DNA of 32,865 bases from JAXHUH01 sp034211175 (GTDB lineage: Bacteria; Actinomycetota; Acidimicrobiia; Acidimicrobiales; CAIXPF01), in the NCBI GenBank assembly GCA_034211175.1, contig JAXHUH010000315.1, positions 1-32,865 of the forward strand, written 5' to 3'. The position numbers were made by a program, and so were the translations under genes. Below the pieces are notes generated by a model that saw only the letters and a program-made list of their open reading frames with translations, was not told the DNA's origin and ran no database searches. Positions 24,796-32,832 of the stretch are shown piece by piece; within the stretch, counting starts at the first letter, position 1, and every line of letters begins with the position of its first letter.

Positions 24796-26718
24796 GTGCA
24801 GTTCCACCTGAACGGGTTCCGGCCCGGGGACCCGACGATCGCGTCGGCCGAAGCTGCGTTGCCGCCGCGGGCGCCGGACCGGCCGTTGCCCGCCGAGGTC
24901 GACGTGCTGATCGTCGGGGCGGGCCCCACCGGGCTGACGCTCGCGGCCCAGCTCGCCAGGATCGGCGGCGTGACGGTGTGCGTGGCCGAGCAGAAGGACG
25001 GACCGCTGCTCGTCGGCCAGGCCGACGGGATCGCGTGCCGGACGATGGAGATGTTCGGCGCGTTCGGCTTCGCTGACGACATCGCCCGGGAGGCCTACCA
25101 CGTCAACGAGACCGTCTTCTGGAAGCCCGACCCTGACGCGCCCGGGCGCATCCGGCGCAGCGGCCGCATCCAGGACGTCGAGGACGGCCTCTCGGAGCAC
25201 CCCCACGTCATCCTCAACCAGGCCCGGGTCCACGACCGCTTCCTCCAGGTGATGCAGCGCTCGGCGAGCACGCTCGCTCCCGACTACGGGCGACGCCTGG
25301 TCGACCTGCGCCTCCCCGTGGGCGACGAGCCGGCCGTCGCCCGCTTCGAGCGCGTCGGCGACGAGTCCGCCGCCGGCGCGACCGAGACGGTCCGGGCCCG
25401 CTACGTCGTCGGCTGCGACGGCGCCCGCAGCGCGGTGCGCGGCTTCATGGGCCGCACGCTCGCCGGCGACGCCGCCAACCAGTCGTGGGGCGTGATGGAC
25501 GTGCTGGCGGTGACCGACTTCCCCGACATCCGGTTCAAGGCGGTGGTCCACTCGGCGAGCGCCGGCAACCTGCTCGTCATCCCCCGGGAGGGCGGGTACC
25601 TGTTCCGCCTCTACATCGAGCTCGACGAGCTCGACGCCGACGAGCGGGTCGCCAACCGCAACATCACCGTCGACCGCCTGATCGACGCTGCCCGGCACAT
25701 CCTGTCGCCGTACACGCTCGACGTGAAGGAGGTCGCCTGGTGGTCGGTGTACGAGATCGGCCAGCGCCTGTGCGACCGCTACGACGACCTCGAAGCTGAC
25801 GACGACGTGCGCGAGCCGCGCGTGTTCATCGCCGGCGACGCGTGCCACACGCACAGCCCGAAGGCCGGCCAGGGCATGAACGTGTCGATGCGCGACGGGT
25901 TCAACCTCGGCTGGAAGCTGGCCGCCGTGCTCCGTGGCCGGGCCCGTCCCGACGTGCTGCGCACCTACTCCGCCGAGCGCCACGCGGTGGCGAAGCGGCT
26001 GATCGACTTCGACCGCGAGTTCGCGGCGATGTTCAGCGCCAACCCCCGCACCGAGGACGATCCCGACGGTGTCGATCCGGCCGAGTTCCAGCGGTACTTC
26101 CAGCAGCACGGCCGGTTCACCGCCGGCACCGAGACCCGCTACGCGCCGTCGCTCCTCGTCGGCGACGGCACGTTCCAGCACCTGGCCAAGGGGTTCGAGA
26201 TCGGGACGAGGTTCCACTCGGCGCCGGTCCGGCGCGTCGCCGACGCGCTGGCGATGCACCTCGGCCACGTCGTCGAGGCCGACGGGCGCTGGCGGCTGTT
26301 CGTGTTCGCCGACGAGGCCGCGCCCGACGCGCCGGGGTCCGCGCTGGCGACGCTGTGCGAGCGGCTCACCACCGATGCCCGGTCACCGCTCGTTCGCTCG
26401 ACCCGCGACGGCGAGGACATCGACGCCGTCGTCGACGTGCGGGCGATCGTCCAGCAGCGTCACGACGAGGTGACGATCCCGGAGATGCCGCCGTTGCTCC
26501 GCCCCGCCAAGGGCCGCTACGGCCTGCTCGACCACGAGAAGGTGTTCTGCCCCGACCCCCGCACCGGCGGCGACGTCTTCGACCTCCGGGGCATCGACCG
26601 GACCACGGGTGCCATGGTGGTCGTACGCCCCGACCAGCACGTCGCCCACGTGCTGCCGCTCGACGGGTTCGACGCCCTCGCCGACTTCTTCGCCGGCTTC
26701 CTGCTCCCGGTGCGCTGA
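24796..26718 (+). CDS. FAD-dependent aromatic monooxygenase (MobA / phenol 2-monooxygenase type)
   Basis: A 640-residue class A flavin monooxygenase. The opening MQFHLNGFRPGDP and overall length match the 3-hydroxybenzoate 4-monooxygenase/phenol 2-monooxygenase group. FAD-binding motifs are in order: GAGPTG at residues 41-46, the DG motif CDGARS at D208, and the GD motif AGDACHTHSP at D348 followed by GQGMNVSMRDGFNL. The C-terminal ~170 residues form the thioredoxin-like domain of this group. By family it hydroxylates a phenolic ring ortho to an existing hydroxyl using NADPH and oxygen. Phenol would give catechol, feeding the cat genes 3 kb away; 3-hydroxybenzoate would give protocatechuate instead. 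The GTG at 24796 has AGGAGG seven bases upstream. Its end is 24 bases from the convergent crotonase gene. Confidence 0.9.
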   Translation: MQFHLNGFRPGDPTIASAEAALPPRAPDRPLPAEVDVLIVGAGPTGLTLAAQLARIGGVTVCVAEQKDGPLLVGQADGIACRTMEMFGAFGFADDIAREAYHVNETVFWKPDPDAPGRIRRSGRIQDVEDGLSEHPHVILNQARVHDRFLQVMQRSASTLAPDYGRRLVDLRLPVGDEPAVARFERVGDESAAGATETVRARYVVGCDGARSAVRGFMGRTLAGDAANQSWGVMDVLAVTDFPDIRFKAVVHSASAGNLLVIPREGGYLFRLYIELDELDADERVANRNITVDRLIDAARHILSPYTLDVKEVAWWSVYEIGQRLCDRYDDLEADDDVREPRVFIAGDACHTHSPKAGQGMNVSMRDGFNLGWKLAAVLRGRARPDVLRTYSAERHAVAKRLIDFDREFAAMFSANPRTEDDPDGVDPAEFQRYFQQHGRFTAGTETRYAPSLLVGDGTFQHLAKGFEIGTRFHSAPVRRVADALAMHLGHVVEADGRWRLFVFADEAAPDAPGSALATLCERLTTDARSPLVRSTRDGEDIDAVVDVRAIVQQRHDEVTIPEMPPLLRPAKGRYGLLDHEKVFCPDPRTGGDVFDLRGIDRTTGAMVVVRPDQHVAHVLPLDGFDALADFFAGFLLPVR

Positions 26719-26742
26719 GCCCGCGTCGTCGGGGTAACCGGC

Positions 26743-27537
26743 TCAGCCGTCGCCGAGGCGGGGGAACCGAGGCGGCCGCTTCTCGATCAGCGCGGCAGCG
26801 CCCTCCTTGGCGTCGATGCGGTCGAGGGCCGCGTACTGGACGTCGTCGATCTCCGCGAGCGCGTCCGGGTAGGTGACGCCGTAGCCCTCGTAGACGAGGC
26901 GCTTGGTGTCGGCGAGCGACGCAGGGGAGACGTTCTCGGCGAGGTCGACGACGTAGCCGCGGGCGGTGTCGAGCAGGGCGTCGGGCTCGGCCAGCTGCTG
27001 GACGAGGCCGAGCCGGTGGGCCTCAGCGGCGTCGATCTTGCGGGACGACCACAGCAGGTCGAGCGCGGCGCCGGTGCCGATCTGGCGGGGGACCATCCAC
27101 GTCATGCCGTGCTCGGCGATCAGGCCCCGCTTCGAGAAGATGGTGACGAACGACGCGGCGGTCGATGCGAGACGGAGGTCGCACATGGCGGCGAGCACGA
27201 ACCCGCCGCCGGCTGCCACCCCGTTCGCCGCGCAGATCACCGGCTTGGGCACCTCGAGCAGCCACGTGAACAGGCCGGGGACGCCCTCGCTCGCCGGTCG
27301 GGTCGAGGAACCGGCCGTCGTCGTCTCCTGCAGCGTCGACGCGTCGAGGCCGGAGCAGAACCCGCGGCCCGCACCGGTGACGACGATGCCGACCACCCGC
27401 GGGTCGCTGGCGGCGGCGTCGACCGCCTCCCGGAACGCCCGCAGCATCGGATGGGTGAGCGCGTTGAGCGTCGCCGGGCGGTTCAGCGTGATCGTGGCGA
27501 CCGGGTCGTCGACCTCGTAGACGATCTCGTTGGTCAT
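26743..27537 (-). CDS. Crotonase-family protein (enoyl-CoA isomerase/hydratase-like)
   Basis: A 264-residue crotonase. The CoA/oxyanion-hole signature is present in GFCSGLDA (about residues 59-66) and ANGVAAGGGFVLA (about 104-116). Aligned with rat enoyl-CoA hydratase, both catalytic glutamates are replaced, Glu144 by V114 and Glu164 by F134. Instead E142 in GLIAEHGMTW stands where PaaG and delta3,delta2-enoyl-CoA isomerases carry their acidic catalyst. An isomerase or other crotonase activity is therefore more likely than standard hydration. The ATG start at 27537 has GGAGG upstream. It is on the same strand as the LLM gene, but a large hairpin at 27633-27676 lies between them, so cotranscription is doubtful. 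A role in fatty or aromatic acyl-CoA breakdown is inferred. Confidence 0.88.
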   Translation of the reverse strand: MTNEIVYEVDDPVATITLNRPATLNALTHPMLRAFREAVDAAASDPRVVGIVVTGAGRGFCSGLDASTLQETTTAGSSTRPASEGVPGLFTWLLEVPKPVICAANGVAAGGGFVLAAMCDLRLASTAASFVTIFSKRGLIAEHGMTWMVPRQIGTGAALDLLWSSRKIDAAEAHRLGLVQQLAEPDALLDTARGYVVDLAENVSPASLADTKRLVYEGYGVTYPDALAEIDDVQYAALDRIDAKEGAAALIEKRPPRFPRLGDG

Positions 27538-27632
27538 CAGCGGGTCCTCCCCCTACACACGTCCCGGCGCGCCAACCTACGCACCACCCCGCGCCCCACC
27601 CCAACCACCCGAACACCCCTGCCCGGCCCGAA

Positions 27633-27676
27633 CTGGACCGCGCAGGATGCCACCGGTGGCATTCTGCGCGGTCCAG
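27633..27676 (-). terminator. 44-base near-perfect hairpin between LLM and crotonase genes
   Basis: Arms 27633-27654 and 27655-27676 are complementary over 22 positions, with a single G-T wobble and no unpaired loop. After an AA/AA interior mismatch, three more pairs can form outside. It lies 51 bases past the LLM stop codon and about 95 bases before the crotonase start. It is an obvious terminator for the LLM unit, but its length and symmetry also suit a dispersed palindromic repeat. Confidence 0.65.
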
Positions 27677-27726
27677 AACGGAAAGTGCGGGGTTGGTGGC
27701 GACGGTCGGTGTCGGTGTGGGCGCGG

Positions 27727-28647
27727 TCAGGCGGGGGTGCCGACGGTGGCGCGGAGGCGGCCGTGGAGCTGGCCGAGCTCGTCGAGCATGGCGTCGACGT
27801 TGCGGGCGCCGGACTGGAACACCGCGGTCGCGTTCACCGCGACCGTGTCGAAGCCGAGGCCGGCGAGCACCTCGGCCCGGCGGGCGACGCGGTCGTGGTC
27901 GCGGTAGAAGCCCTTGCCCTCGGCGTCGGTCGGCGGCGGCGCCAGCATCGCCTGGAACCCGAGGGCGTCGGGATCGCGCCCGGCCTCGGCCGCGTGGTCG
28001 CGGACGGTCGTGATCGACCGACCGAGCCGCTCGTCGTCGCCGGTGACGGCCATCCACCCGTCGCCCAGGCGACCGGCGCGGCGCAGCGCCGCCGGCGCGG
28101 CCCCACCGACCCAGATGGGCAGGCGGCCGGCCTGGGGCGGCTTCGGCTCCATCGCGATCGCGTCGGCGGAGAACCGATCGCCGGACGCGTCGATCCGCTC
28201 GTCGCCCCAGCACGCCCGGAGCAGCTCGATCGACTCGTCCATGCGCCGTCCGCGGTTCGAGAAGTCCTCGCCCAGGGCCTCGTACTCCGCCTCCTGCCAA
28301 CCGACACCCACACCGAGGCGCATGCGTCCGCCCGAGAGGGTGTCGATCGTGCTCACCTGCTTGGCGACGAGGACCGGCTGGCGCTGGGGCAGCACCAGCA
28401 CCTCGGTCGACAACGTGACCCGGCTGGTCACGGCGGCGGCGAACGCCAGGGTGGCGAACGCCTCGAGGATCGGCATGTTCGACGGGTAGCGCGGCGCCGG
28501 CCGCTGCTCGGTCGGATGGCCCATCACGACGTGGTCGAACACGGCCAGGTCGTCGAAGCCGATCGCCTCGATGCCCCGGGCCAGCTCGCCCACCTTCTCC
28601 GGGCCCTCACGGAACGCCACGCTCGGGAACTCGACCGAGATCCTCAC
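27727..28647 (-). CDS. LLM-class (probably F420-dependent) oxidoreductase
   Basis: A 306-residue luciferase-like monooxygenase-fold protein. The barrel begins VRISVEFPSV and contains FDDLAVFDHVV, RVTLSTEVLVLPQRQPVL, the TLSGGRMRLGVGVGW segment and IWVGGAAPAALRRAGRLGDGW, all hallmarks of actinobacterial F420-dependent members. F420 use is inferred from family and lineage; FMN is possible. The substrate is unknown. I chose the GTG at 28645-28647 because GGGAGG lies eight bases upstream and the family N-terminus starts there; a longer frame from 28686 adds 13 residues. It is the last same-strand gene after catB-catA-catC, with a 164-base gap from catC, and is followed by a large hairpin. It may belong to the same aromatic catabolic unit. 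Confidence 0.87.
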   Translation of the reverse strand: MRISVEFPSVAFREGPEKVGELARGIEAIGFDDLAVFDHVVMGHPTEQRPAPRYPSNMPILEAFATLAFAAAVTSRVTLSTEVLVLPQRQPVLVAKQVSTIDTLSGGRMRLGVGVGWQEAEYEALGEDFSNRGRRMDESIELLRACWGDERIDASGDRFSADAIAMEPKPPQAGRLPIWVGGAAPAALRRAGRLGDGWMAVTGDDERLGRSITTVRDHAAEAGRDPDALGFQAMLAPPPTDAEGKGFYRDHDRVARRAEVLAGLGFDTVAVNATAVFQSGARNVDAMLDELGQLHGRLRATVGTPA

Positions 28648-28811
28648 ACCGACAACCTCCCCCTCGACGGTCGCGCCAGCCGGCACCCCGCACCACGGGG
28701 GACCGGCGGCCGCGCCCGAACGTAGGCGGCGGGCGCCGCGGCCGTCAGATCTGCGCGGTCAGATCCGGGCCGTCACGATGTCGCCGCCGGACGCTCCGAC
28801 AACCGCTGCCG

Positions 28812-29099
28812 TCAACCGTCCGAGGCGATGTCGGAGGGGTGGGCGGCGAGAGGTGTCACCTCGATCGTCATGTACGGGAACAGCGGGAGGTTCCACAGCA
28901 GCTCGTGGAGCTCGGCGTTGTCGTCGACGTCGAAGACGCTGAGGTTGGCGTACTGGCCGACGCAGCGCCACAGGTGGGGCCACTTGCCCTGCCGCTGCAG
29001 GTCCTGGCTGTAGGCCTTCTCCCGGGCCAGGGTGGCCTTCCACTCGTCATCGCCGATGCCGGCCGGGCGTTCGACCTCCATCCGCACCGCGAACAGCAA
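28812..29099 (-). CDS. catC: Muconolactone delta-isomerase
   Basis: A 95-residue muconolactone isomerase that converts muconolactone to the beta-ketoadipate enol-lactone in the catechol branch. Family hallmarks are the MLFAVRMEVERP start, the GKWPHLWRCVGQYANLSVFD segment and the LPLFPYMTIEVTPLAAHPSD end, and length is typical. The start is TTG at 29097-29099, supported by AAGGAG eight bases upstream. A neighbouring frame starting with an ATG does not give the family sequence. It follows catA by 48 bases and is surely cotranscribed with it. No catD-type enol-lactone hydrolase follows in the window. Confidence 0.93.
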   Translation of the reverse strand: MLFAVRMEVERPAGIGDDEWKATLAREKAYSQDLQRQGKWPHLWRCVGQYANLSVFDVDDNAELHELLWNLPLFPYMTIEVTPLAAHPSDIASDG

Positions 29100-29147
29100 C
29101 CTGTCGTCTCCTTCATGCTGGTGGGGCGTGCTGGCGTGAGCCGACCG

Positions 29148-30014
29148 TCAGGCCGGGTCGAGGACGAACTCGTAGGTGACCTCCTCGCCCTTGCCGTCGG
29201 CGGTCGGCGTCGGTGCGAGCATGAGCTCCGGCTTCACCGCCGAGGCCACGTCGGAGGCGAGGTAGTCGCCGCCGGTGAAGTAGAGCTGGGTCGTGATCGG
29301 CTGGTGGCCGGCGGCCGACACCTTCAGGTGGAGGTGGGCGGGGCGCCACGGGTGCCAGCCGGCGGCGGCGATGAACTTGCCGGTCGCGCCGTCGTGGGGG
29401 ATCTGGTACGGCGCGGGCCGCACGGTGTGGGCCACGACCACGCCGTCCGCGTCGGTCGTGTACACGCCGCGCAGGTTCCACTCGGGCAGCGCCGGCGCGA
29501 ACTGGCTGTAGAAGCCGAGGTCGTCGGCGTGCCACAGGTCGACGGTGGCGCCGGCGAGCGGCGCACCGTCGACGGTCCGGACCGTGGCCCGCAGCTCCAG
29601 CGGCGTACCCGGCTCGTCGTCGCGCATCGGAAGCGCACCCTCCGAACCGAGCGCCGGTGCGCCCGGCACGTAGAACGGCCCCTCGATCGAGCCCGTGCTG
29701 CCGTGGCGGGCCGAGCTGGCGACCGCCTCGACCGCGTGCTCGATGAAGACGTCGAGGAACAGCGGCCACTCGCCGTCCTCACCGACCGAGATCAACCACG
29801 CCTTGAGCGCGTCGTACTCGGGGTAGGTGACGCCATGGCGCCGGATGACGTCGTGGAGGGCGCCGAGCGCGTCGGAGGCGATGGCCGCGACGCGGTCGTG
29901 GTCGATCTCGCCCGAGCTGCGCACCTTGTCCTGGAACGTGCGGGTCGCGTTGGCCCCGGTGTCCGCGGCCCGGGCATCGCGCTCGGTGAGCTGGTCGGTG
30001 AGCTGGCTGGACAT
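29148..30014 (-). CDS. catA: Catechol 1,2-dioxygenase
   Basis: A 288-residue intradiol dioxygenase that opens catechol to cis,cis-muconate using non-haem Fe(III). The N-terminal helical dimerisation region (about residues 1-110) leads to GSIEGPFYVPGAP and the catalytic beta-sandwich. Iron ligands are Y169 (GFYS), Y203 (PYQIP), H227 and H229 (PAHLHL), with the expected spacing. The ATG at 30014 is preceded by AGGGGG. Within the intradiol family, the N-terminal helices and length favour catechol over protocatechuate dioxygenase; a hydroxyquinol 1,2-dioxygenase is the main alternative, but adjacent catB and catC support catechol. It lies 122 bases after catB, across a spacer with a 15-base tandem repeat. 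Confidence 0.94.
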   Translation of the reverse strand: MSSQLTDQLTERDARAADTGANATRTFQDKVRSSGEIDHDRVAAIASDALGALHDVIRRHGVTYPEYDALKAWLISVGEDGEWPLFLDVFIEHAVEAVASSARHGSTGSIEGPFYVPGAPALGSEGALPMRDDEPGTPLELRATVRTVDGAPLAGATVDLWHADDLGFYSQFAPALPEWNLRGVYTTDADGVVVAHTVRPAPYQIPHDGATGKFIAAAGWHPWRPAHLHLKVSAAGHQPITTQLYFTGGDYLASDVASAVKPELMLAPTPTADGKGEEVTYEFVLDPA

Positions 30015-30065
30015 GTCGGATCCCCCTCGGATCGGCTGGATGGGTGGTCGCGTCGGTCGTGTTGC

Positions 30066-30117
30066 GTCGGTGGCGTCGAGGTCGGTGGCGTCGAGGTCGG
30101 TGGCGTTCAGGTCGGTG
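30066..30117. repeat. 15-base tandem repeat in the catB-catA spacer
   Basis: The unit GTCGGTGGCGTCGAG occurs at 30066-30080 and 30081-30095 exactly and at 30096-30110 with two changes. A partial fourth copy starts at 30111. It lies between the catB stop and the catA ribosome site and codes for nothing supported. Confidence 0.7.
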
Positions 30118-30136
30118 ATCGTGCCGGCCGGCGCCG

Positions 30137-31240
30137 TCAGCGGTCCTGGCGGTAGCGGGCGAGCTTGTCGGCGTCGAGGCGGATGCCGAGACCCGGTCCT
30201 TCGCGCACGGCGAGGTGGCCGTCGGCGATCTCGAGTGGCTCGGCGAGCAGGTCATCGGTCATGTCGAGGTAGTTCGACAGCTCCGCGGCCCGACGGGAGG
30301 TGAGCGCGAACGCGGCGCCGAACGCGGCGGCGCACAACGAGCCGATCTGGGTGTCGATCTGGTTGCCGATCACCGCGTCGATGCCGAGGCCCTCGCACAG
30401 CCCGATCAGCCGCTGGCTCGTCGTGAACCCGGTGCGCGACGGCTTGATGCTGACCCCGTTGGCGGCACCGGCGAGCACCTCGCGGGTCACCTCGGCCGGG
30501 CGGGTGGCACTCTCGTCGGCGAAGAACGGGATCGTGCTCCGCTCGACCAGCCAGCGGCGGCCGAGGACGTCGTCGGCCGGGCACAGCTCCTCGGCGAACG
30601 CCAGGTCGAGGTCGTCCATCCGGCGCAGGGCGCGGGCGGCGTCGGCCGGGCTCCAGCCCCGGTTGCCGTCGATGTACAGCTCGACGTCCGGGCCCAGTGC
30701 GTCGCGCAGCGCCCGGCACGCGACGACGTCGTCGTCGATCGGGTTGCGCCCGACCTTCACCTTGAACGACGTGATCCCGTACGTGTCCCGGACCCGCTCG
30801 GCCTCGGCCACCATCTCGGTCGGTGCGGCGAAGCCGACCATGTGGGCGACCCGCAGCCGGGTGCCGTAGCCACCGAGCAGCTCGGTGACCGAGACGCCGA
30901 GGCTCTGGCCGATCAGGTCCCACAGCGCCATGTCGATGGCGGCCTTGGCGACCGGGTTGGCCACGGTCCGGTGGAGGCGGGCGCCGACGATCTCCCGCTC
31001 GAGCGGCGAGAGGCCCTCGATGGCCGGACCGAAGTGGTCGGCGACGACGGCGAGCACCGAGGCCTGCGTCTCGCCGTAGGTGAACGGCCGGGGCGGTGCG
31101 TCGGCGTGGCCCACGAGCCCGTCGTCGGTGTGGATCCGGACGAGGACGTGCTCGGCGGCCCGTACCTCGCCGCTCGCGAACCGCAGCGGCTTGCGGTAGG
31201 GGATGGCGTACGGGATGGCCTCGACCCGTGTGATCTTCAC
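30137..31240 (-). CDS. catB: Muconate cycloisomerase
   Basis: A 367-residue enolase-superfamily enzyme that lactonises cis,cis-muconate to muconolactone. The KxK motif K160/K162 (SFKVKVG), metal ligands D191 (YIDGN), E217 (FAEE) and D242 (FADES), and the second base K266 (SIKPSRTGF) are all present. Each is seven residues earlier than in the Pseudomonas enzyme. Length is normal. The start is GTG at 31238-31240 with GGAG nine bases upstream. It leads the catB-catA-catC unit. The 122-base spacer upstream, after the LysR gene, holds the inverted repeat at 31312-31342. Other muconate-lactonising-group activities such as dipeptide epimerase are possible in this fold, but the neighbours fix the role. 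Confidence 0.94.
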   Translation of the reverse strand: MKITRVEAIPYAIPYRKPLRFASGEVRAAEHVLVRIHTDDGLVGHADAPPRPFTYGETQASVLAVVADHFGPAIEGLSPLEREIVGARLHRTVANPVAKAAIDMALWDLIGQSLGVSVTELLGGYGTRLRVAHMVGFAAPTEMVAEAERVRDTYGITSFKVKVGRNPIDDDVVACRALRDALGPDVELYIDGNRGWSPADAARALRRMDDLDLAFAEELCPADDVLGRRWLVERSTIPFFADESATRPAEVTREVLAGAANGVSIKPSRTGFTTSQRLIGLCEGLGIDAVIGNQIDTQIGSLCAAAFGAAFALTSRRAAELSNYLDMTDDLLAEPLEIADGHLAVREGPGLGIRLDADKLARYRQDR

Positions 31241-31311
31241 CGACTCGTCTCCATCGCCTTCATGCGACGACTGTCACACGTCGGTCATGTCATGTGAAGT
31301 ACACAGAAGAT

Positions 31312-31342
31312 GCCCATCGAGATCTGGTGAGTCTCAATGGGC
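31312..31342. promoter_or_regulatory. Interrupted palindrome upstream of catB
   Basis: GCCCATCGAGAT at 31312-31323 pairs with 31331-31342 at eleven of twelve positions, counting one wobble, across a seven-base spacer. It lies about 70 bases upstream of the catB GTG and 20 bases beyond the LysR stop. It may be the LysR-type operator for catBAC, or a terminator of the LysR gene. Confidence 0.4.
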
Positions 31343-31362
31343 GAGCTGTGTGGCCCGCGCGA

Positions 31363-32256
31363 TCAGCCGGCGTCGCCGAGCGCGGCGTGGATGCGGGCCG
31401 CGACCCCGTCGACGTGGGGTGCGTTCTCGCCGCGGCGTCGGGCCACGGCGAGCTCGACCTCGGCCCCGGTGTCGGCCAGCGGCCGGTAGGTGGCCCCGGT
31501 GATGTGCAGGTGGCGGACCGACGCCGGCACCAGCGCGACACCCAGGCCGGCGGCGACGAGCGACACGAGCGTCGAGGTCTCGGCCACCTCGTGGATGCGC
31601 CCGGGGGCGAAGCCGGCCCGCTGGCACACGTCGAGGACCGCCTCGTGGACGACCGAGCGCTGGTGGGACGGGTAGGAGATGAACTGCTCGTCGGCCAGGT
31701 CGAGGAGACGGATCCGCTCACCGCCGGCCAGAGGGTGGTTCTCGGGCACGACCGCGATGAGCGGCTCCCGTCGCAGGACCCGGACGTCCAGGTCACGGTT
31801 GTGCACCGGGGGGCGCAACAGCCCGAGGTCGAGCGTGCGGTCGAGGAGCCCGGCCACCTGGCTCGGGGTGAGCATCTCGCCCCGCAGGTCGAGCTCGATC
31901 CCCGGCAGCTCGGCCCGCAGGACCTGGGCGAGGTGGGGGAGGAGCTCGTAGGTCGCCGTCCCGGTGAAGCCGATCGCGACCCGGCCGAGGCGGCCGTCGT
32001 CGATGCGGGCCGCCTCGTCCGCGGCGGCGTCGACCTCGGCGAGGATGGCCCGCGCCCGTTCGAGGTACCGCTCGCCGGCGGGCGTCAGCTCGACCTTGCG
32101 TGTCGTGCGCTCGAGCAACCGCACCCCGAGCTCGGCCTCGAGGTGCTTGATCTGCTGGGACAGCGGCGGCTGGGCGATGTGCAGGCGGGCCGCGGCCCGC
32201 CCGAAGTGGCACTCCTCGGCGACGGCCACGAAGTACCGCAGATGGCGCAGCTCCAT
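31363..32256 (-). CDS. LysR-type transcriptional regulator (CatR/BenM-like)
   Basis: A 297-residue LysR regulator. The N-terminal helix-turn-helix is classic: MELRHLRYFVAVAEECHFGR then AAARLHIAQPPLSQQIKHLE. The C-terminal periplasmic-binding-like effector domain follows (about residues 90-297: GRVAIGFTGTATYELLPHL and the VSLVAAGLGVALVPASV segment). The HFGRAAARLHIAQPPLSQQI sequence is the form found in CatR, BenM and CatM relatives, which respond to muconate or benzoate. It lies 122 bases upstream of catB on the same strand, not divergent as in proteobacterial cat loci. I chose the ATG at 32254-32256. No Shine-Dalgarno is visible, while TACGCT lies seven bases upstream, so a leaderless mRNA is possible. 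Effector identity is inferred from context. Confidence 0.88.
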   Translation of the reverse strand: MELRHLRYFVAVAEECHFGRAAARLHIAQPPLSQQIKHLEAELGVRLLERTTRKVELTPAGERYLERARAILAEVDAAADEAARIDDGRLGRVAIGFTGTATYELLPHLAQVLRAELPGIELDLRGEMLTPSQVAGLLDRTLDLGLLRPPVHNRDLDVRVLRREPLIAVVPENHPLAGGERIRLLDLADEQFISYPSHQRSVVHEAVLDVCQRAGFAPGRIHEVAETSTLVSLVAAGLGVALVPASVRHLHITGATYRPLADTGAEVELAVARRRGENAPHVDGVAARIHAALGDAG

Positions 32257-32436
32257 CGCCGGGAGCGTAGTGAGACGTCGCCGGTCCTGATGGTCGCGGA
32301 TCGATACGCCGACGGTGCCCAATCACGTGGGCCGGGGCCGGGTGACCTTCGGCTCTGGCCCCGGCCCGGCGACGGGCGGACGATCATCGGCGGCGTGAGG
32401 TCGCCGCCGCCGACCAGCTCAGGGGAGGAGCCGACC

Positions 32437-32832
32437 ATGGTGTTCGAGGAAGCCGTCGTGCTGTCGATGCCGTTCGACGATGCGCTCGCCCGCACGAAGG
32501 AGGCGTTCGCCGCCGAGGGGTTCGGCACGCTGACCGAGATCGACATCCAGGCGACCCTGCGGGCCAAGACCGGCAAGGAGATGGGCCGCTACGTCATCGT
32601 CGGCGCGTGCAACCCCCACCTCGCCGGCCGGGCGCTCGACGAGGAGCCCCAGATCGGGGTGCTGCTGCCGTGCAACGTGGTGGTCCGTGAGACCGCCGAC
32701 GGGGTCACCGTCGAGGCGATGGACCCCGGGATCATGGCCAAGCTGGTCGAGCACGACGGCGTGCGCGACATCGCCGACGAGGCCCGCCGTCTCGTCGGCG
32801 ACGCGCTCGTGCGTCTCGGCAACGGCGCGTGA
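32437..32832 (+). CDS. DUF302-domain protein
   Basis: A 131-residue cytoplasmic protein of the DUF302 family. The fold opens with VVLSMPFDDALARTKEAFA and GFGTLTEIDIQATLRAKTG and continues with RYVIVGACNPHLAGRAL and GVLLPCNVVVRE. Two cysteines (in GACNP and LPCNV) are typical of the family. The biochemical role is unknown; members are often small stand-alone proteins near stress or redox genes. The ATG at 32437 has GGGGAGGAG upstream at good spacing. It is divergent from the LysR gene across 180 bases and is complete within the window. Confidence 0.88.
   Translation: MVFEEAVVLSMPFDDALARTKEAFAAEGFGTLTEIDIQATLRAKTGKEMGRYVIVGACNPHLAGRALDEEPQIGVLLPCNVVVRETADGVTVEAMDPGIMAKLVEHDGVRDIADEARRLVGDALVRLGNGA

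Noticed and set aside
27538..27632. C-rich low-complexity stretch before the large palindrome, considered as a coding start
   Set aside because: It yields only proline/arginine noise and has no ribosome site.
30066..30117. Tandem 15-base repeats considered as a CRISPR array
   Set aside because: The units are directly adjacent with no unique spacers, and there are only about 3.5 copies.
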